Below are positions 1 to 10,458 of a DNA stretch of 39,205 nucleotides, in pieces. The notes under the pieces are model-generated. The model worked only from the letters and a program-made list of their open reading frames with translations, ran no database searches and had not been told where the DNA came from. Position numbers and translations under genes: made by a program. Within the stretch, counting starts at the first letter, position 1. Each line of letters starts with the position of its first letter. The stretch is from Rhodospirillales bacterium (lineage in GTDB: Bacteria > Pseudomonadota > Alphaproteobacteria > ATCC43930 > CGMCC-115725), in NCBI GenBank assembly GCA_028291405.1, contig JAQGID010000166.1, forward strand, positions 1 to 39,205, in the 5' to 3' direction.

Positions 1-1591
<1,591 letters not shown>

Positions 1592-1595
<4 letters not shown>

Positions 1596-3514
1596 AGCAC
1601 GTCTCCGCCTTGCTGCTGCTGCTGCTCACGGCGACCGCCGCGCGGGCGGAAGAGTCGGCGGCCACGGCCGCCATGATCGAGACGCCGTCGCTCGCCGCCG
1701 CCGTCGCCGCCGGCCAGTTGCCGCCGGTCGGCGAGCGCATCCCGAGCGAGCCCGCCGTCGCGCCCGGTGAGCCGGGGCGGCCGGGCGGCGACCTGCGGAT
1801 CCTGATGGCCGGCGCCAAGGACACGCGGATGATGGTCGTCTTCGGCTATTCGCGGCTGATCGGCTATACGCCCGACCTCAAGCTGGCGCCGAACCTCGCC
1901 AAGTCGGTCGAGATCGAGAACGGCGACCGGGTCTTCACCTTCCACCTCCGCGCCGGCCACAAATGGTCCGACGGATCGCCTTTCACCTCGGAGGATTTCC
2001 GCTTCTGGTTCGAGGATGTCGCGCAGAACAAGCAGCTCTCGCCGTCCGGGCTGCCGCCCGAGATGATGCCGGACGGCGAGAAGCCGCAGGTCGAGTTTCC
2101 CGATGCGCTGACGGTGCGCTATCGCTGGTCGCGCCCCAACCCGCTGTTCCTGCCGGCGCTGGCGATGCCGAACCCCACCTACATCTACATGCCGGCGGCC
2201 TATCTCAAGCAGTTCCACGAGCGCTATGCCGACAAGGCGAAGCTCGCCGCGCTGGTCAAGGACGGCAAGCAGCGCAACTGGGGGGCGCTGTTCAACAAGC
2301 TCTCGAATGCCTACCGCAACGACAATCCCGACCTGCCCACCCTCGAGCCCTGGGCCCTCAAGACGCGGGCGCCCGCCGATCGCTTCATCTTCGAGCGCAA
2401 CCCCTATTTCCACTGGGTCGACGCGGCCGGGCGCCAGCTGCCCTATATCGACCGCGTCCTGATGACGATCGCCGACAGCAAGATCATCCCGGCCAAGACG
2501 GGCTCGGGCGAGAGCGATCTGCAGGCGCGCTACCTGCGCTTCGACAACTACACCTTCCTCAAGGACGCCGAGGAGCGCAACGGCTACAGCGTGCGGCTGT
2601 GGAAGACCGCGCCGGGGAGCCAGGTGGCGCTCTATCCCAATTTGAATTCGAACGATCCCGCCTGGCGCGCGCTGTCCCGCGACGTGCGCTTCCGCCATGC
2701 GCTGTCCCTGGCGATCGACCGTCACGAGATCAATCAGGCGATCTACTACGGCCTCGCCACGGAAGGCCAGAATACCATCCTGCCGGCCTCGCCGCTCTAC
2801 CGGCCGGAATACCGCGAGGCCTGGGCGAGCTACGATCCCGATGCGGCACGACGCCTGCTCGACGAGATCGGCCTCGTCAAGCGCGACAGCGAGGGCATCC
2901 GCCTGCTGCCCGACGGAAGGCCGCTCCAGATCATCGTCGAGAGCGCCGGCGAATCGACCGAGGAATCCGACGTCCTCGAGCTGGTCCGCGATTCCTGGCG
3001 CGAGATTGGCGTCAAGCTGTTCTCGAAACCTTCGCAGCCGCATGTCTTCCGCGAACGGGTCTTCGCCGGCGAGGCGATGATGGCGATCAGCAAGGGGCTG
3101 GAGAACGGTCTCGTCACCGCCCTCATGCCGCCGCTCGAGATGGTCCCCACGAGCCAGCAGCAGCTACAATGGCCGAAATGGGGCCAGTACTACGAGAACA
3201 AGGGACGCGCCGGCGAGGCGCCCGACATGCCCTTCGCCCAAGATCTTCTGGGCCTGCTGCAGGCATGGTTCAACTCCGGATCGATGGAGGAGCGCAGCAA
3301 GATCTGGCAGGATATCCTGACGATCCATGCCGAGCAGGTGACGAGCTTCGGGATCGCCGCCGGCGTGCCGCAGCCGGTCGTCGTCAGCAACAAGCTGCGC
3401 AACGTGCCTGAGGAGGGCATCTACAATTTCGATCCCGGCGCCTATTTCGGGATCTATCACCCCGACCGCTTCTGGCTCGACGAGCCCGCACAAGCCGCGG
3501 CAGCGGAGCACTGA
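1592..3514 (+). CDS. ABC transporter periplasmic substrate-binding protein, family 5 (YejA-like)
   Basis: This 640-residue protein would capture the substrate in the periplasm and deliver it to the adjacent permeases. It opens with a lysine and a leucine-rich core ([18 protein letters not shown]), a signal peptide with probable cleavage after ARA near residue 20. The mature chain shows the SBP_bac_5 pattern, including [38 protein letters not shown] and [16 protein letters not shown]. At about 640 residues it is longer than DppA (about 535) and nearer to YejA (about 600) and related binding proteins for large or modified peptides. The ATG is chosen because the upstream in-frame opening lies inside the ATPase gene and the signal peptide begins here. 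The substrate cannot be read from sequence; peptides, opine-like sugars and peptide antibiotics are all known for relatives. Confidence 0.92.
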
Positions 3515-3522
3515 CCCCAGCG

Positions 3523-4521
3523 ATGCTTAACTTCGTCGTCCGCCGCCTGCTGATCATGATCCCGACCCTGCTCGTGATCAGCCTCATCATCTTCATCATC
3601 ATAAAGCTGCCGCCCGGCGACTATTTCTCGACCTACATCGCCGAGCTGCAGAGCCAGGGCGAGGCGGTCGATCTCCAGAAGATCGCCTTCCTCAAGGCGC
3701 AATACGGCTTCGACAAACCGGACTGGCAGCAGTACCTCTACTGGGTCGGCGGGCTGCTGCAGGGCGATCTCGGCTATTCCTTCGAGTACAACCTCCCGGT
3801 CAGCGCCGTCGTCGGCGACAAGCTGTACCTGACGGTCATCGTCTCGGTCGCGACCATCATCTTCACCTACCTCGTCGCCTTTCCGATCGGCATCTACTCC
3901 GCGACCCACCAGTACAGCTGGAGCGACCACAGCCTGACCTTCCTCGGCTTTCTCGGACTCGCGACGCCGAATTTCCTGCTGGCGCTCGTGCTGCTCTATT
4001 TCGCCAACGTCTATTTCGGCCTGTCGATCGGCGGGCTGATGGAGCCGCGGTACATGGACGCGCCGTGGAGCGCCGGCAAGATCCTCTCGGTCCTCGAGCA
4101 TCTCTGGATTCCGGTGATCGTCATCGGCCTCGCCGGCACCGCCGGGATGATCCGCCGGCTGCGCGCCAATTTGCTCGACGAGCTGCAGAAGCAATATGTC
4201 ACCACCGCCCGGGCGAAGGGCGTGCCGCCGTTCAAGGCGCTGATGAAATATCCGCTGCGCATGGCGCTCAACCCCTTCATCTCGGACATCGGCCTCCTGC
4301 TGCCGCACGTCATCTCCGGCGCCGCGGTGGTCTCGGTCGTCCTCAGCCTGCCGACCACCGGGCCGATGCTGCTCGACGCGCTGCGCAGCCAGGACATGTA
4401 TCTCGCCGGCTCGTTCCTGATGTTCATGGCGAGCCTGACCGTCATCGGCGTCTTCATCTCGGACCTCGCGCTCGCGGCGCTCGATCCGCGCATCCGGCTG
4501 TCCGGCGGAGTCACGCGATGA
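3523..4521 (+). CDS. ABC transporter inner-membrane permease (DppB/YejB type)
   Basis: This 332-residue permease is one half of the transmembrane channel. The N-terminus LNFVVRRLLIMIPTLLVISLIIF is the typical first helix of the DppB family, followed by a periplasmic stretch and five more hydrophobic segments. The cytoplasmic coupling (EAA-type) loop is at TARAKGVPPFKALMKYPLRMALNP, about residues 226-249. The C-terminal region with the PTTGPMLLDALRSQDMYLAG stretch fits the family. It starts eight bases after the binding-protein stop and its own stop overlaps the second permease start as ATGA, so it belongs to the same operon. The length is usual for the family once the longer first periplasmic loop is allowed for. 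Confidence 0.93.
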   Translation: MLNFVVRRLLIMIPTLLVISLIIFIIIKLPPGDYFSTYIAELQSQGEAVDLQKIAFLKAQYGFDKPDWQQYLYWVGGLLQGDLGYSFEYNLPVSAVVGDKLYLTVIVSVATIIFTYLVAFPIGIYSATHQYSWSDHSLTFLGFLGLATPNFLLALVLLYFANVYFGLSIGGLMEPRYMDAPWSAGKILSVLEHLWIPVIVIGLAGTAGMIRRLRANLLDELQKQYVTTARAKGVPPFKALMKYPLRMALNPFISDIGLLLPHVISGAAVVSVVLSLPTTGPMLLDALRSQDMYLAGSFLMFMASLTVIGVFISDLALAALDPRIRLSGGVTR

Positions 4522-5693
4522 GCGAGGCCAAGATCGCGACGACCGACAAGCTGCCGCACTACGCCTCCGCCGAGCCGTTCGACGCCTATTCCGTCGAAAT
4601 CATGTCGGCGGCGCAGGAGCGCTACTACATGGCGTCGCAATGGCGGATGATGTGGTGGAAGCTGCGGCGCCATCGCATCGCCGTCATCTCGGGCGCGATC
4701 CTGCTCGCGATGTATCTGTCGATCATGGTGAGCGAGCAGCTGGCGCCCTACAATCAGCAGGCGCGCCACGCCGATTTCATCTACGCCCCGCCGCAGGGCA
4801 TCCACCTCTTCGACAAAGGACATTTCGTCGGGCCCTTCGTCTACGGCTACGACTACCGGCTCGATTTGCGCAACCTCCAGCGGGTCTACACGCCGAATCC
4901 GACGAAGATCGAGCGGCTGCGCTTCTTCTGTCATGGCGACCGCTATGCCTGGTGGGGGCTGATCCCCGGCGACATCCACCTCGTCTGCCCGGCGGAAGGC
5001 GGCCAGTTCTTCCTGCTCGGCACCGACCGGCTGGGCCGCGACCTGCTGTCGCGGATCCTCTACGGGTCGCGCATCTCGCTGACCATCGGGCTGATCGGCG
5101 TCGCCATCAGCTTCGTCCTCGGCATCGTGATCGGCGGCATCGCCGGCTATTACGGCGGCTGGATCGACGTGCTGATCCAGCGGCTGATCGAGATCATCAT
5201 GTCGTTCCCGCATCTGCCGCTGTGGATGGCGCTCTCGGCCATCCTGCCGGTGACGTGGAGCCCGCTCCTCGTCTATTTCGGCATCACGCTGATCCTCGGC
5301 ATGATCGAGTGGACGCATCTCGGCCGTGCCGTGCGCTCGAAACTGCTGGCGCTGCGCGAGGAGGATTTTTGCACCGCCGCGATGCTGATGGGCGCGACGC
5401 CGGCGCGGATCATCGGCCGCCACCTGCTGCCGAGCTTCATGAGCCATCTCATCGCGACGGCGACGCTCTCCATCCCGTCGATGATCCTCGGCGAGACGGC
5501 CCTCTCCTTCCTCGGCCTCGGCCTCCGGCCGCCGATCACCAGCTGGGGCGTCCTGCTCAACGAGGCGCAGAACATCAACGTCGTCGCGCTCTATCCATGG
5601 CTGATGCTGCCGGTCGTGCCGGTCATCATCATGGTGCTGGCGTTCAACTTCCTCGGCGACGGGCTGCGCGACGCCGCCGACCCGTATCACTGA
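4518..5693 (+). CDS. ABC transporter inner-membrane permease (DppC/YejE type) with long periplasmic loop
   Basis: This is the second permease half, 391 residues. After a cytoplasmic N-terminus of about 50 residues and a first helix (HRIAVISGAILLAMYLSIMV) comes an unusually long, mostly polar loop at about residues 75-165 containing several aromatics and two cysteines (FFCHGDR, HLVCPAEGG). The conserved GTDRLGRDLLSRILYGSRISL then opens the BPD_transp_1 domain. The coupling loop is near AAMLMGATPARIIGRHLLP, and the C-terminus FNFLGDGLRDAADPYH is standard. DppC proteins are about 300 residues, so the loop adds roughly 80. YejE-like permeases have a similar extension, which may contact the larger binding protein; that role is inference. 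It is the last gene of the operon. Confidence 0.92.
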   Translation: MSEAKIATTDKLPHYASAEPFDAYSVEIMSAAQERYYMASQWRMMWWKLRRHRIAVISGAILLAMYLSIMVSEQLAPYNQQARHADFIYAPPQGIHLFDKGHFVGPFVYGYDYRLDLRNLQRVYTPNPTKIERLRFFCHGDRYAWWGLIPGDIHLVCPAEGGQFFLLGTDRLGRDLLSRILYGSRISLTIGLIGVAISFVLGIVIGGIAGYYGGWIDVLIQRLIEIIMSFPHLPLWMALSAILPVTWSPLLVYFGITLILGMIEWTHLGRAVRSKLLALREEDFCTAAMLMGATPARIIGRHLLPSFMSHLIATATLSIPSMILGETALSFLGLGLRPPITSWGVLLNEAQNINVVALYPWLMLPVVPVIIMVLAFNFLGDGLRDAADPYH

Positions 5694-5862
5694 GGCGGCG
5701 GACGACCGCTGACGAGGCGCGCGGGCCGCTTTGGTCCGCTCCGCGCCCATGTCCGCCCTTCAGCACGGCGCGCGGCGATCGCGAAAGCTGCCGCTCATGA
5801 GCTTGGACCGAGCGACGTCCGCTACGGGAAGTCTTACAACGGTCGCGTTCTTCCACGTGCGC

Positions 5863-6585
5863 TTAGACAGTCGCGACCGGGGATGCGTCGACCCAGAGGT
5901 GCCAGAGCGCAATAACGCCCGGATCGTTCGCGGGCGGCGCCGTATGCGTATAGAAAAAGGACCGGCCGTGCCTAGATCGTGCGGCGTCGCATGTTCCGGA
6001 CGTAATGGCGATCGGGGCGTCTTGGACAGCATAGCTCGTGGCTTGCGCGGACTGCGCGAGATAGGGCTCGAGGCGGGTCGCGATCGTGGATTCGTCGCGG
6101 ACATAGGCGATCATAAAGGCCTCACGCCCACCCCAGCCATATTCCCCGTTGAGGAAGCGCCTGAGGCCCTTGCTACAATAGAGGTTCTCGCCCCGCGTGG
6201 CGTCTATGATTTTGGCCTCGGCGATCAGCGGGAATCGCAGCGCTCGAGCCGAGAGATGGATGGAAAGGTCGGGGCGTTTCTCCAAGTGCGAGCCATCGAA
6301 GCTCAAGCTCTCCTTGCCACGCACGACAGAGGCGACGAGCTGGCGCCAGACCTTGTCCTCCTCGATCATTCGGTTGAGGCGCGCTTCCAACAGTGCGGTG
6401 ACCTCCGCTTCGTCCCCGGTCGCCACCGTTGTCGGGGCGCTCGCGCGGATGTCCGTGAATGCCTGGGCAACGCCGCCAACAATGATGTGCAGGTAGACGT
6501 CGTCGATCGCCGCCAACGGCAGATCGAGACCACGGGTCAGTTCCGCGATTTGGTCCGGACGGGGCAAAAGCGCCGAGGAGCTCAT
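5863..6585 (-). CDS. Unknown 240-residue protein with PD-(D/E)XK nuclease-like motif; last gene of defence-like cassette
   Basis: I do not recognise this as a named family. It shows an acidic helical N-terminal half (residues 1-90), then a beta-rich core with RPD (D106) and, 17 residues on, EAK (E123, K125). That is the D-x(n)-ExK pattern of PD-(D/E)XK nucleases. A downstream helix-strand (GLRRFLNGEYGWGGREAFMIAYV) resembles what follows the catalytic core in that fold. The C-terminal 50 residues are not assignable. The ATG at 6585 is chosen because it overlaps the methyltransferase stop as ATGA, implying translational coupling. Paired with a DNA methyltransferase, a nuclease role is plausible but inferred from one motif. 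It could instead be a catalytically dead fold or an accessory specificity protein. Confidence 0.6.
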   Translation of the reverse strand: MSSSALLPRPDQIAELTRGLDLPLAAIDDVYLHIIVGGVAQAFTDIRASAPTTVATGDEAEVTALLEARLNRMIEEDKVWRQLVASVVRGKESLSFDGSHLEKRPDLSIHLSARALRFPLIAEAKIIDATRGENLYCSKGLRRFLNGEYGWGGREAFMIAYVRDESTIATRLEPYLAQSAQATSYAVQDAPIAITSGTCDAARSRHGRSFFYTHTAPPANDPGVIALWHLWVDASPVATV

Positions 6586-9583
6586 CCGCGGTTGAACCCT
6601 CTCAGGAAATCGAGACGCGACCAGATGATGTGCTGGGCCAGGAGGTGCGCCTGGGTCTCGCTCCAGTAGCGGCTCTGAGCCAAACGACCGATGAGGAGCG
6701 CGCCGCTGCCATCCTCCACCATCATCTCGGTCGCCGCGGTGGCGTCGGCGACGGCGAGCAGCGCCTCCCAATCCGCTCGGACGCGAACGTCGGGCGCATC
6801 TGCACCCGTCTGCAGCAAAAGACCCAACCAGGGCGATGTCGGACGGTTGGCGACCATGCGCACGCTGACCGGCATGTTGAAGCGCTTTGCCCAAGGCTCA
6901 AGTTCATCCTGAAGGAACGAGCAAAAATCCTCGGTGACCCTCGAGTCTGGCGGGGCCTGCGCCGCTATCTTGGTCTCGGCGAACGGTAGGTTGAAGGCAA
7001 GCGTATCCGAGATGATCTGCAGATCGGTCGGATCCAGGCCGTAAAGGTCCGCGACCCAGCGATCGACATCGTCCCAGGCCCCTTCGGACAGCCGGATCCC
7101 CTCGAAGAGCTGCAGAATTTCGTCCCGCTGGTCGGGCGTCAGCTTGCGAAAATCGGGCAAGGGGATGCGGTCGAGCGCGGCCTTTTCGATGACCTCTCGC
7201 TCGAACCCGAATTCGCCGCTTGTGATGAGCGCAAGCCACAGCGTGAACTTGCTGCCGAACACGAGCGCGAGATAGCGGGACAGAATGTCGGCGTGCTCGA
7301 AAGCGCTCGGGCAATAGCCGTAGAAGTTCTCGTTATAGGCGACGGGCCGATCGGCGACTCCGACACGAATTCGGCCGCGGTCTGCGGGCGGCGACTTGTG
7401 GACGATCGCGACCGACGCCTCGAACAGGCGCGGATCACGCGGATCGTGAATGCGCTCATACTGAAACGATTGGAGGCGGTCGGTATCGATCAGGACGTCG
7501 TTCAAAGATTCGACGGTGACGTCGGGCAGGCCGTGCAGATACCGCGCGTCCGCACCCGGTTCGCCATCGCCATACTTCCTGGTCCGGCTGCTCAGCCGAA
7601 GCTGCTGATAGCCCTGCCCTGACCCAGCCATACGGCCGCGCGAGGACACGCCGATCGCGTCACGCCAGAATGTCTCCAGGGTGGGAAATTCCTTGGTCCT
7701 GATTCGCTCGACGAGGCCGAGGTCCGATTTGGCTCCGCGGAACAGGATTTTGAGGATGTCGGGTGTCTCGACCATCTGCTGCGTCGCGATGATCTCGGCC
7801 GAATGCGCATCAATGCGCATGGTGCCTGACGCATTGAGCGAGGTTTCTAAGCGCGGGCTAATCAACCGGAACCCCGCGCCCGTCTCCGGTACGCGATTGG
7901 TCGCGATCAGCAGGCAGAAGGGGGCCGAGATTTCCGGCCAGACCTTGGTTTGGCGTAACTCGACGCCGTTGATCACCGAGGTCACGTCGAGCGCCTGGAA
8001 AAGCATCCGGCGCGCGTCGACCATTCCGTCGCCTTGCTGGAACAACACACGGGCATGGAGCGCGAAGGCGATCTGACCGCCGGGCTTGGCCCATTCCATT
8101 GCGCGCCACACAAACGGAAGATCGAGCCCTTGATTGGGAAGCGGCGGCGCGACCTTCGTGCCGGACCGTTCACTGGCGATGCGCGCCACTGTCGACAGGA
8201 CCAATGACCAGTCCGACAGCTTGGTCCCCGTCGACCATGGCGGGTTGCCGACGACCATGTCGTAGCGGCCGCGATGTTCGTCGCCGACCAATGGCCCCAG
8301 GCTGCCGAGCGCACAGCCGGGCTCCTTGTCCTCAGAGCCGATACGGTGGAGCACCTTGCCGCGAAGATCTTCGAAGCGGAGCTTGTCGACCGGTTGGGGT
8401 TCTGGATCGAGTTCGATCGAGATCAGGTAAAGCGCCAGGGCCGCGAACCGGAGCGCCTCCTCATTCACGTCAAAGCCGGTGATCTGATCGTAGAGGATCT
8501 CGCGCAGGCGTTGCGTATCCGGCCGCTTGCCGTCGGCCCGCCAGCGGGCGGCAACCAATTCGCGGAATGCCGTAAGCAAGAATACGCCTGCGCCGGCCGC
8601 CGGATCGAGAATGCGCGCTGCGGCGCTCGCGCCGTCGCGCTCCAGCGCGCGAAACGATGCGCGCACGAGCAGGTCAGCGATGGGCCGGGGGGTGTAAAAA
8701 CCGCCTTCCTGCCGCTGCTTCACCGGCGCATGGCTGCGCAGATAAAGCTCGTAGGCTTGGCTCAGCACGCCAACAGGGATGTGGGCGAAGTCGAGCCGAT
8801 CCCAGCGCTCGGCCCATCCCAGGAAGAGCTGGCCGCCCGGCGCGCGCATCATGATGTTGCCGAGAACGTGATAGGCGTCTGGCGGCAGGTCTTCAAAGAT
8901 GTTGCCGGACAAGGGCAGCAGATCGCCGTTGAATGTGTCGTCGAGCCAGGTGCATGCCGCGCGCGCATTGTCGGCATTGTCGAACAGGGCGGCGGCAAGT
9001 TCGGGCGTCGCCAGATTGTCTGGCAGGAGGTCGCGATCGCCCAGGAATCGGGCGAAGAGCGCGCGGCCCACCAGCGAGATCGCGTCGCCATGATCGAGTT
9101 CCAGACCGATCAGGCGATCGATTGCGCCGGTCAGGAGATGGAGAACCACGTTAGAGATCCAGCCCTGCTTGGTCCGCGCGGCGCGCGGCCGGCGGTTGGC
9201 CAGATGCGGGAACAGGTCCTTGATCGCCTCGCTCGACCCGTCGGTGGCGATGCGCGCCTGGGCGGGCGTCTTACGATCGAGCGCAATGGCGTAGACGTCG
9301 AGCCGACCGGGAGCGACGATGCCGAGATACGGCGCATCGCCAGGAGGCGCCGCAGCCGGTGGATTTGTCCGGTGCCGTCGATCTGGTTGGCGTCGACCAG
9401 GAAGACGAGCGGCGCGTCCTGCCATTCATAGACGGCGCCGACGACCCCCAGGATCGAGCCGCTGTCGCGGCGTGCGTTGGTCAGCGTGGCATAGGGAAGC
9501 AGCTCGGGGCCGTCGGCATCGAGCGCATGAAGCGCCTGCCGATCGGCGCCGAAGGGTTCGAGCCGGGCCAGCCAGTCAGTCAT
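6582..9583 (-). pseudogene. N6-adenine DNA methyltransferase with recognition-domain-like C-terminus (type IIG/PglX-like), frameshifted near 9340
   Basis: About 1000 residues if one frame change is repaired. The first ~81 codons run from the ATG at 9583 in one frame (TDWLARLEPFGADRQ...). The rest continues in the -1 frame from GDAPYLGIVAPGR near 9341, consistent with loss of one base by mutation or sequencing error. The catalytic core shows a GGFYTPRPIADLLV entry segment, SAM motif I DPAAGAG and motif IV NPPW, the signature of N6-adenine methylases. The C-terminal ~400 residues contain YNENFYGY and DRIPLPDF, typical of the target-recognition region of type IIG or PglX-like enzymes. No fused nuclease is evident in the readable N-terminus. 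An in-frame start at 9425 could give a 947-residue product keeping both motifs. It lies 27 bases after the HTH gene and overlaps the downstream nuclease-like gene. Confidence 0.85.
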
Positions 9584-9610
9584 GGCGGTGTCCGTGGGGC
9601 ATCGGCGTGC

Positions 9611-9898
9611 TCACGACCGCAAATCCAGGCTCGCTTGCCGGTCGCCGCCGAAATGGCCGCGACGGGTCGCGCCGCGCGGCTTTTTCGTCGGCGCGACCTT
9701 CGCGATCGCGCTGCGATAGTCCAGCCCGCGCGCCGCCATTTCGGCAAGGAGCACGGCAACAAGTGCGATGTGCTGCGGCAGTTCGCCCCGACTCGCATAG
9801 TTCGTGATCGAATTGGGGTTCATACCAATAAGTTCAGCAAAGCTGCGCACACTAAGCCCCGTGCGCTCAAGCTCTGCGAGGAATTCAGGGTAAGGCAC
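9611..9898 (-). CDS. Small HTH DNA-binding protein, first gene of the defence-like cassette
   Basis: This 95-residue protein is probably the transcriptional regulator of the cassette. Residues about 8-38 (ELERTGLSVRSFAELIGMNP followed by NSITNYASRGELP) form a helix-turn-helix of the XRE/phage-repressor kind. The C-terminal third is basic (KKPRGATRRGHFGG) and has no assigned domain. Translation would begin at a GTG (9896-9898). A weak ribosome site precedes it and no better in-frame start is visible. Its upstream region holds three nested inverted repeats overlapping a likely promoter, as expected for an autoregulator like the C proteins of restriction-modification systems. That regulatory role is inferred from position. 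Confidence 0.75.
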   Translation of the reverse strand: MPYPEFLAELERTGLSVRSFAELIGMNPNSITNYASRGELPQHIALVAVLLAEMAARGLDYRSAIAKVAPTKKPRGATRRGHFGGDRQASLDLRS

Positions 9899-9913
9899 CG
9901 CACTGCTCGTCCC

Positions 9914-9955
9914 AACACAGTGTTTGATGTGTCATAACACACAAAACGATGTGTG
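9914..9955. promoter_or_regulatory. Cluster of three inverted repeats, probable operator of the HTH regulator
   Basis: Three perfect inverted repeats of the same TGTGT/ACACA character lie in 42 bases. They are AACAC-A-GTGTT (9914-9924), TGTGT-CATA-ACACA (9928-9941) and CACACA-AAACGA-TGTGTG (9938-9955). They begin 16 bases upstream of the HTH start codon and cover the candidate -10 and part of the -35. This arrangement suggests cooperative repressor binding and autoregulation. The binding protein is inferred from position only. Confidence 0.55.
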
Positions 9956-9958
9956 CAA
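9931..9958 (-). promoter_or_regulatory. Candidate promoter of the HTH-methyltransferase-nuclease operon
   Basis: Read on the minus strand, TTGCAC (9953-9958) and TATGAC (9931-9936) are separated by 16 bases. Each matches four of six positions of the sigma-70 consensus. The start codon lies about 33 bases past the -10 element. The promoter is embedded in the inverted-repeat cluster. Confidence 0.45.
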
Positions 9959-10338
9959 CAGAACGTGTTCGATTCCCTCCTGACCGCAGCCCATTCTCTG
10001 CCGCGGTTGGGAAGCCTGCGTTGAACGGCGGCTCTCGCTTATTTTCGTTCCTTAAGCGGTCGTTCTGCTAACGGCCAACCCCCGTCATGAGCAGCGGTCG
10101 GCACGATATGCGTGGAGGGGTCGGGAACGGACCTCCAGGACGGCCCTCCCGGTGTCCGTTTCCCACCACCCATCTCGTGCCGGTTTGCTGAATGGTCTTG
10201 CAAAGTCCGTTCTGGGTCGTCATATTGCCCGATATGGGCAAGATGAGCGAGAACCATCCCGCGCGGCGGTCTCCGTCCAGGCGGGCGAGCTTACAAAACA
10301 GCGGCTTGCGGCCGCATCGGCTGGTCATCGATGGCGCG

Positions 10339-10380
10339 GGGCCCTGTTATTTTCCTGTAGATATCAGGGATAACAGGCCC
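10339..10380. repeat. Imperfect 42-bp inverted repeat
   Basis: The left arm GGGCCCTGTTAT (10339-10350) pairs with ATAACAGGCCC (10370-10380) with one bulged base. Inside, CCTG (10354-10357) pairs with CAGG (10365-10368). No T-run follows on either strand, so it is not a typical terminator. It lies 79 bases downstream of the minus-strand methionine synthase-like gene. It may be a dispersed palindromic unit or a 3'-end processing hairpin. Confidence 0.55.
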
Positions 10381-10458
10381 AGTCCGGACCTGCCCGCGGA
10401 CGCCCCGGCACCGCCCGCTCCATCGATCCGCGAGGGAGCGGCGGGCGCAGGAAGGATC

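Larger units (their letters stand above)
9899..10458. other. 560-bp non-coding stretch between the defence-like cassette and the methionine synthase-like gene
   Basis: Apart from the promoter and operator at 9914-9958 and the inverted repeat at 10339-10380, I see no credible gene here. Short open frames on both strands have odd composition, no ribosome site and no recognisable motif. The stretch looks like degenerate intergenic sequence at the edge of an accessory insertion. A tRNA-T-arm-like GTTCGATTCC at 9967-9976 does not fold into a T stem. Confidence 0.5.

Noticed and set aside
9967-9976. GTTCGATTCC resembling a tRNA T-arm, possibly an integration site remnant
   Set aside because: The flanking five-base stems do not pair, no acceptor or anticodon arm is visible, and no matching direct repeat was found on the other side of the cassette.
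10339-10380. Rho-independent terminator for the methionine synthase-like gene
   Set aside because: The hairpin is real but no T-run follows on the minus strand, so it is listed only as an inverted repeat.
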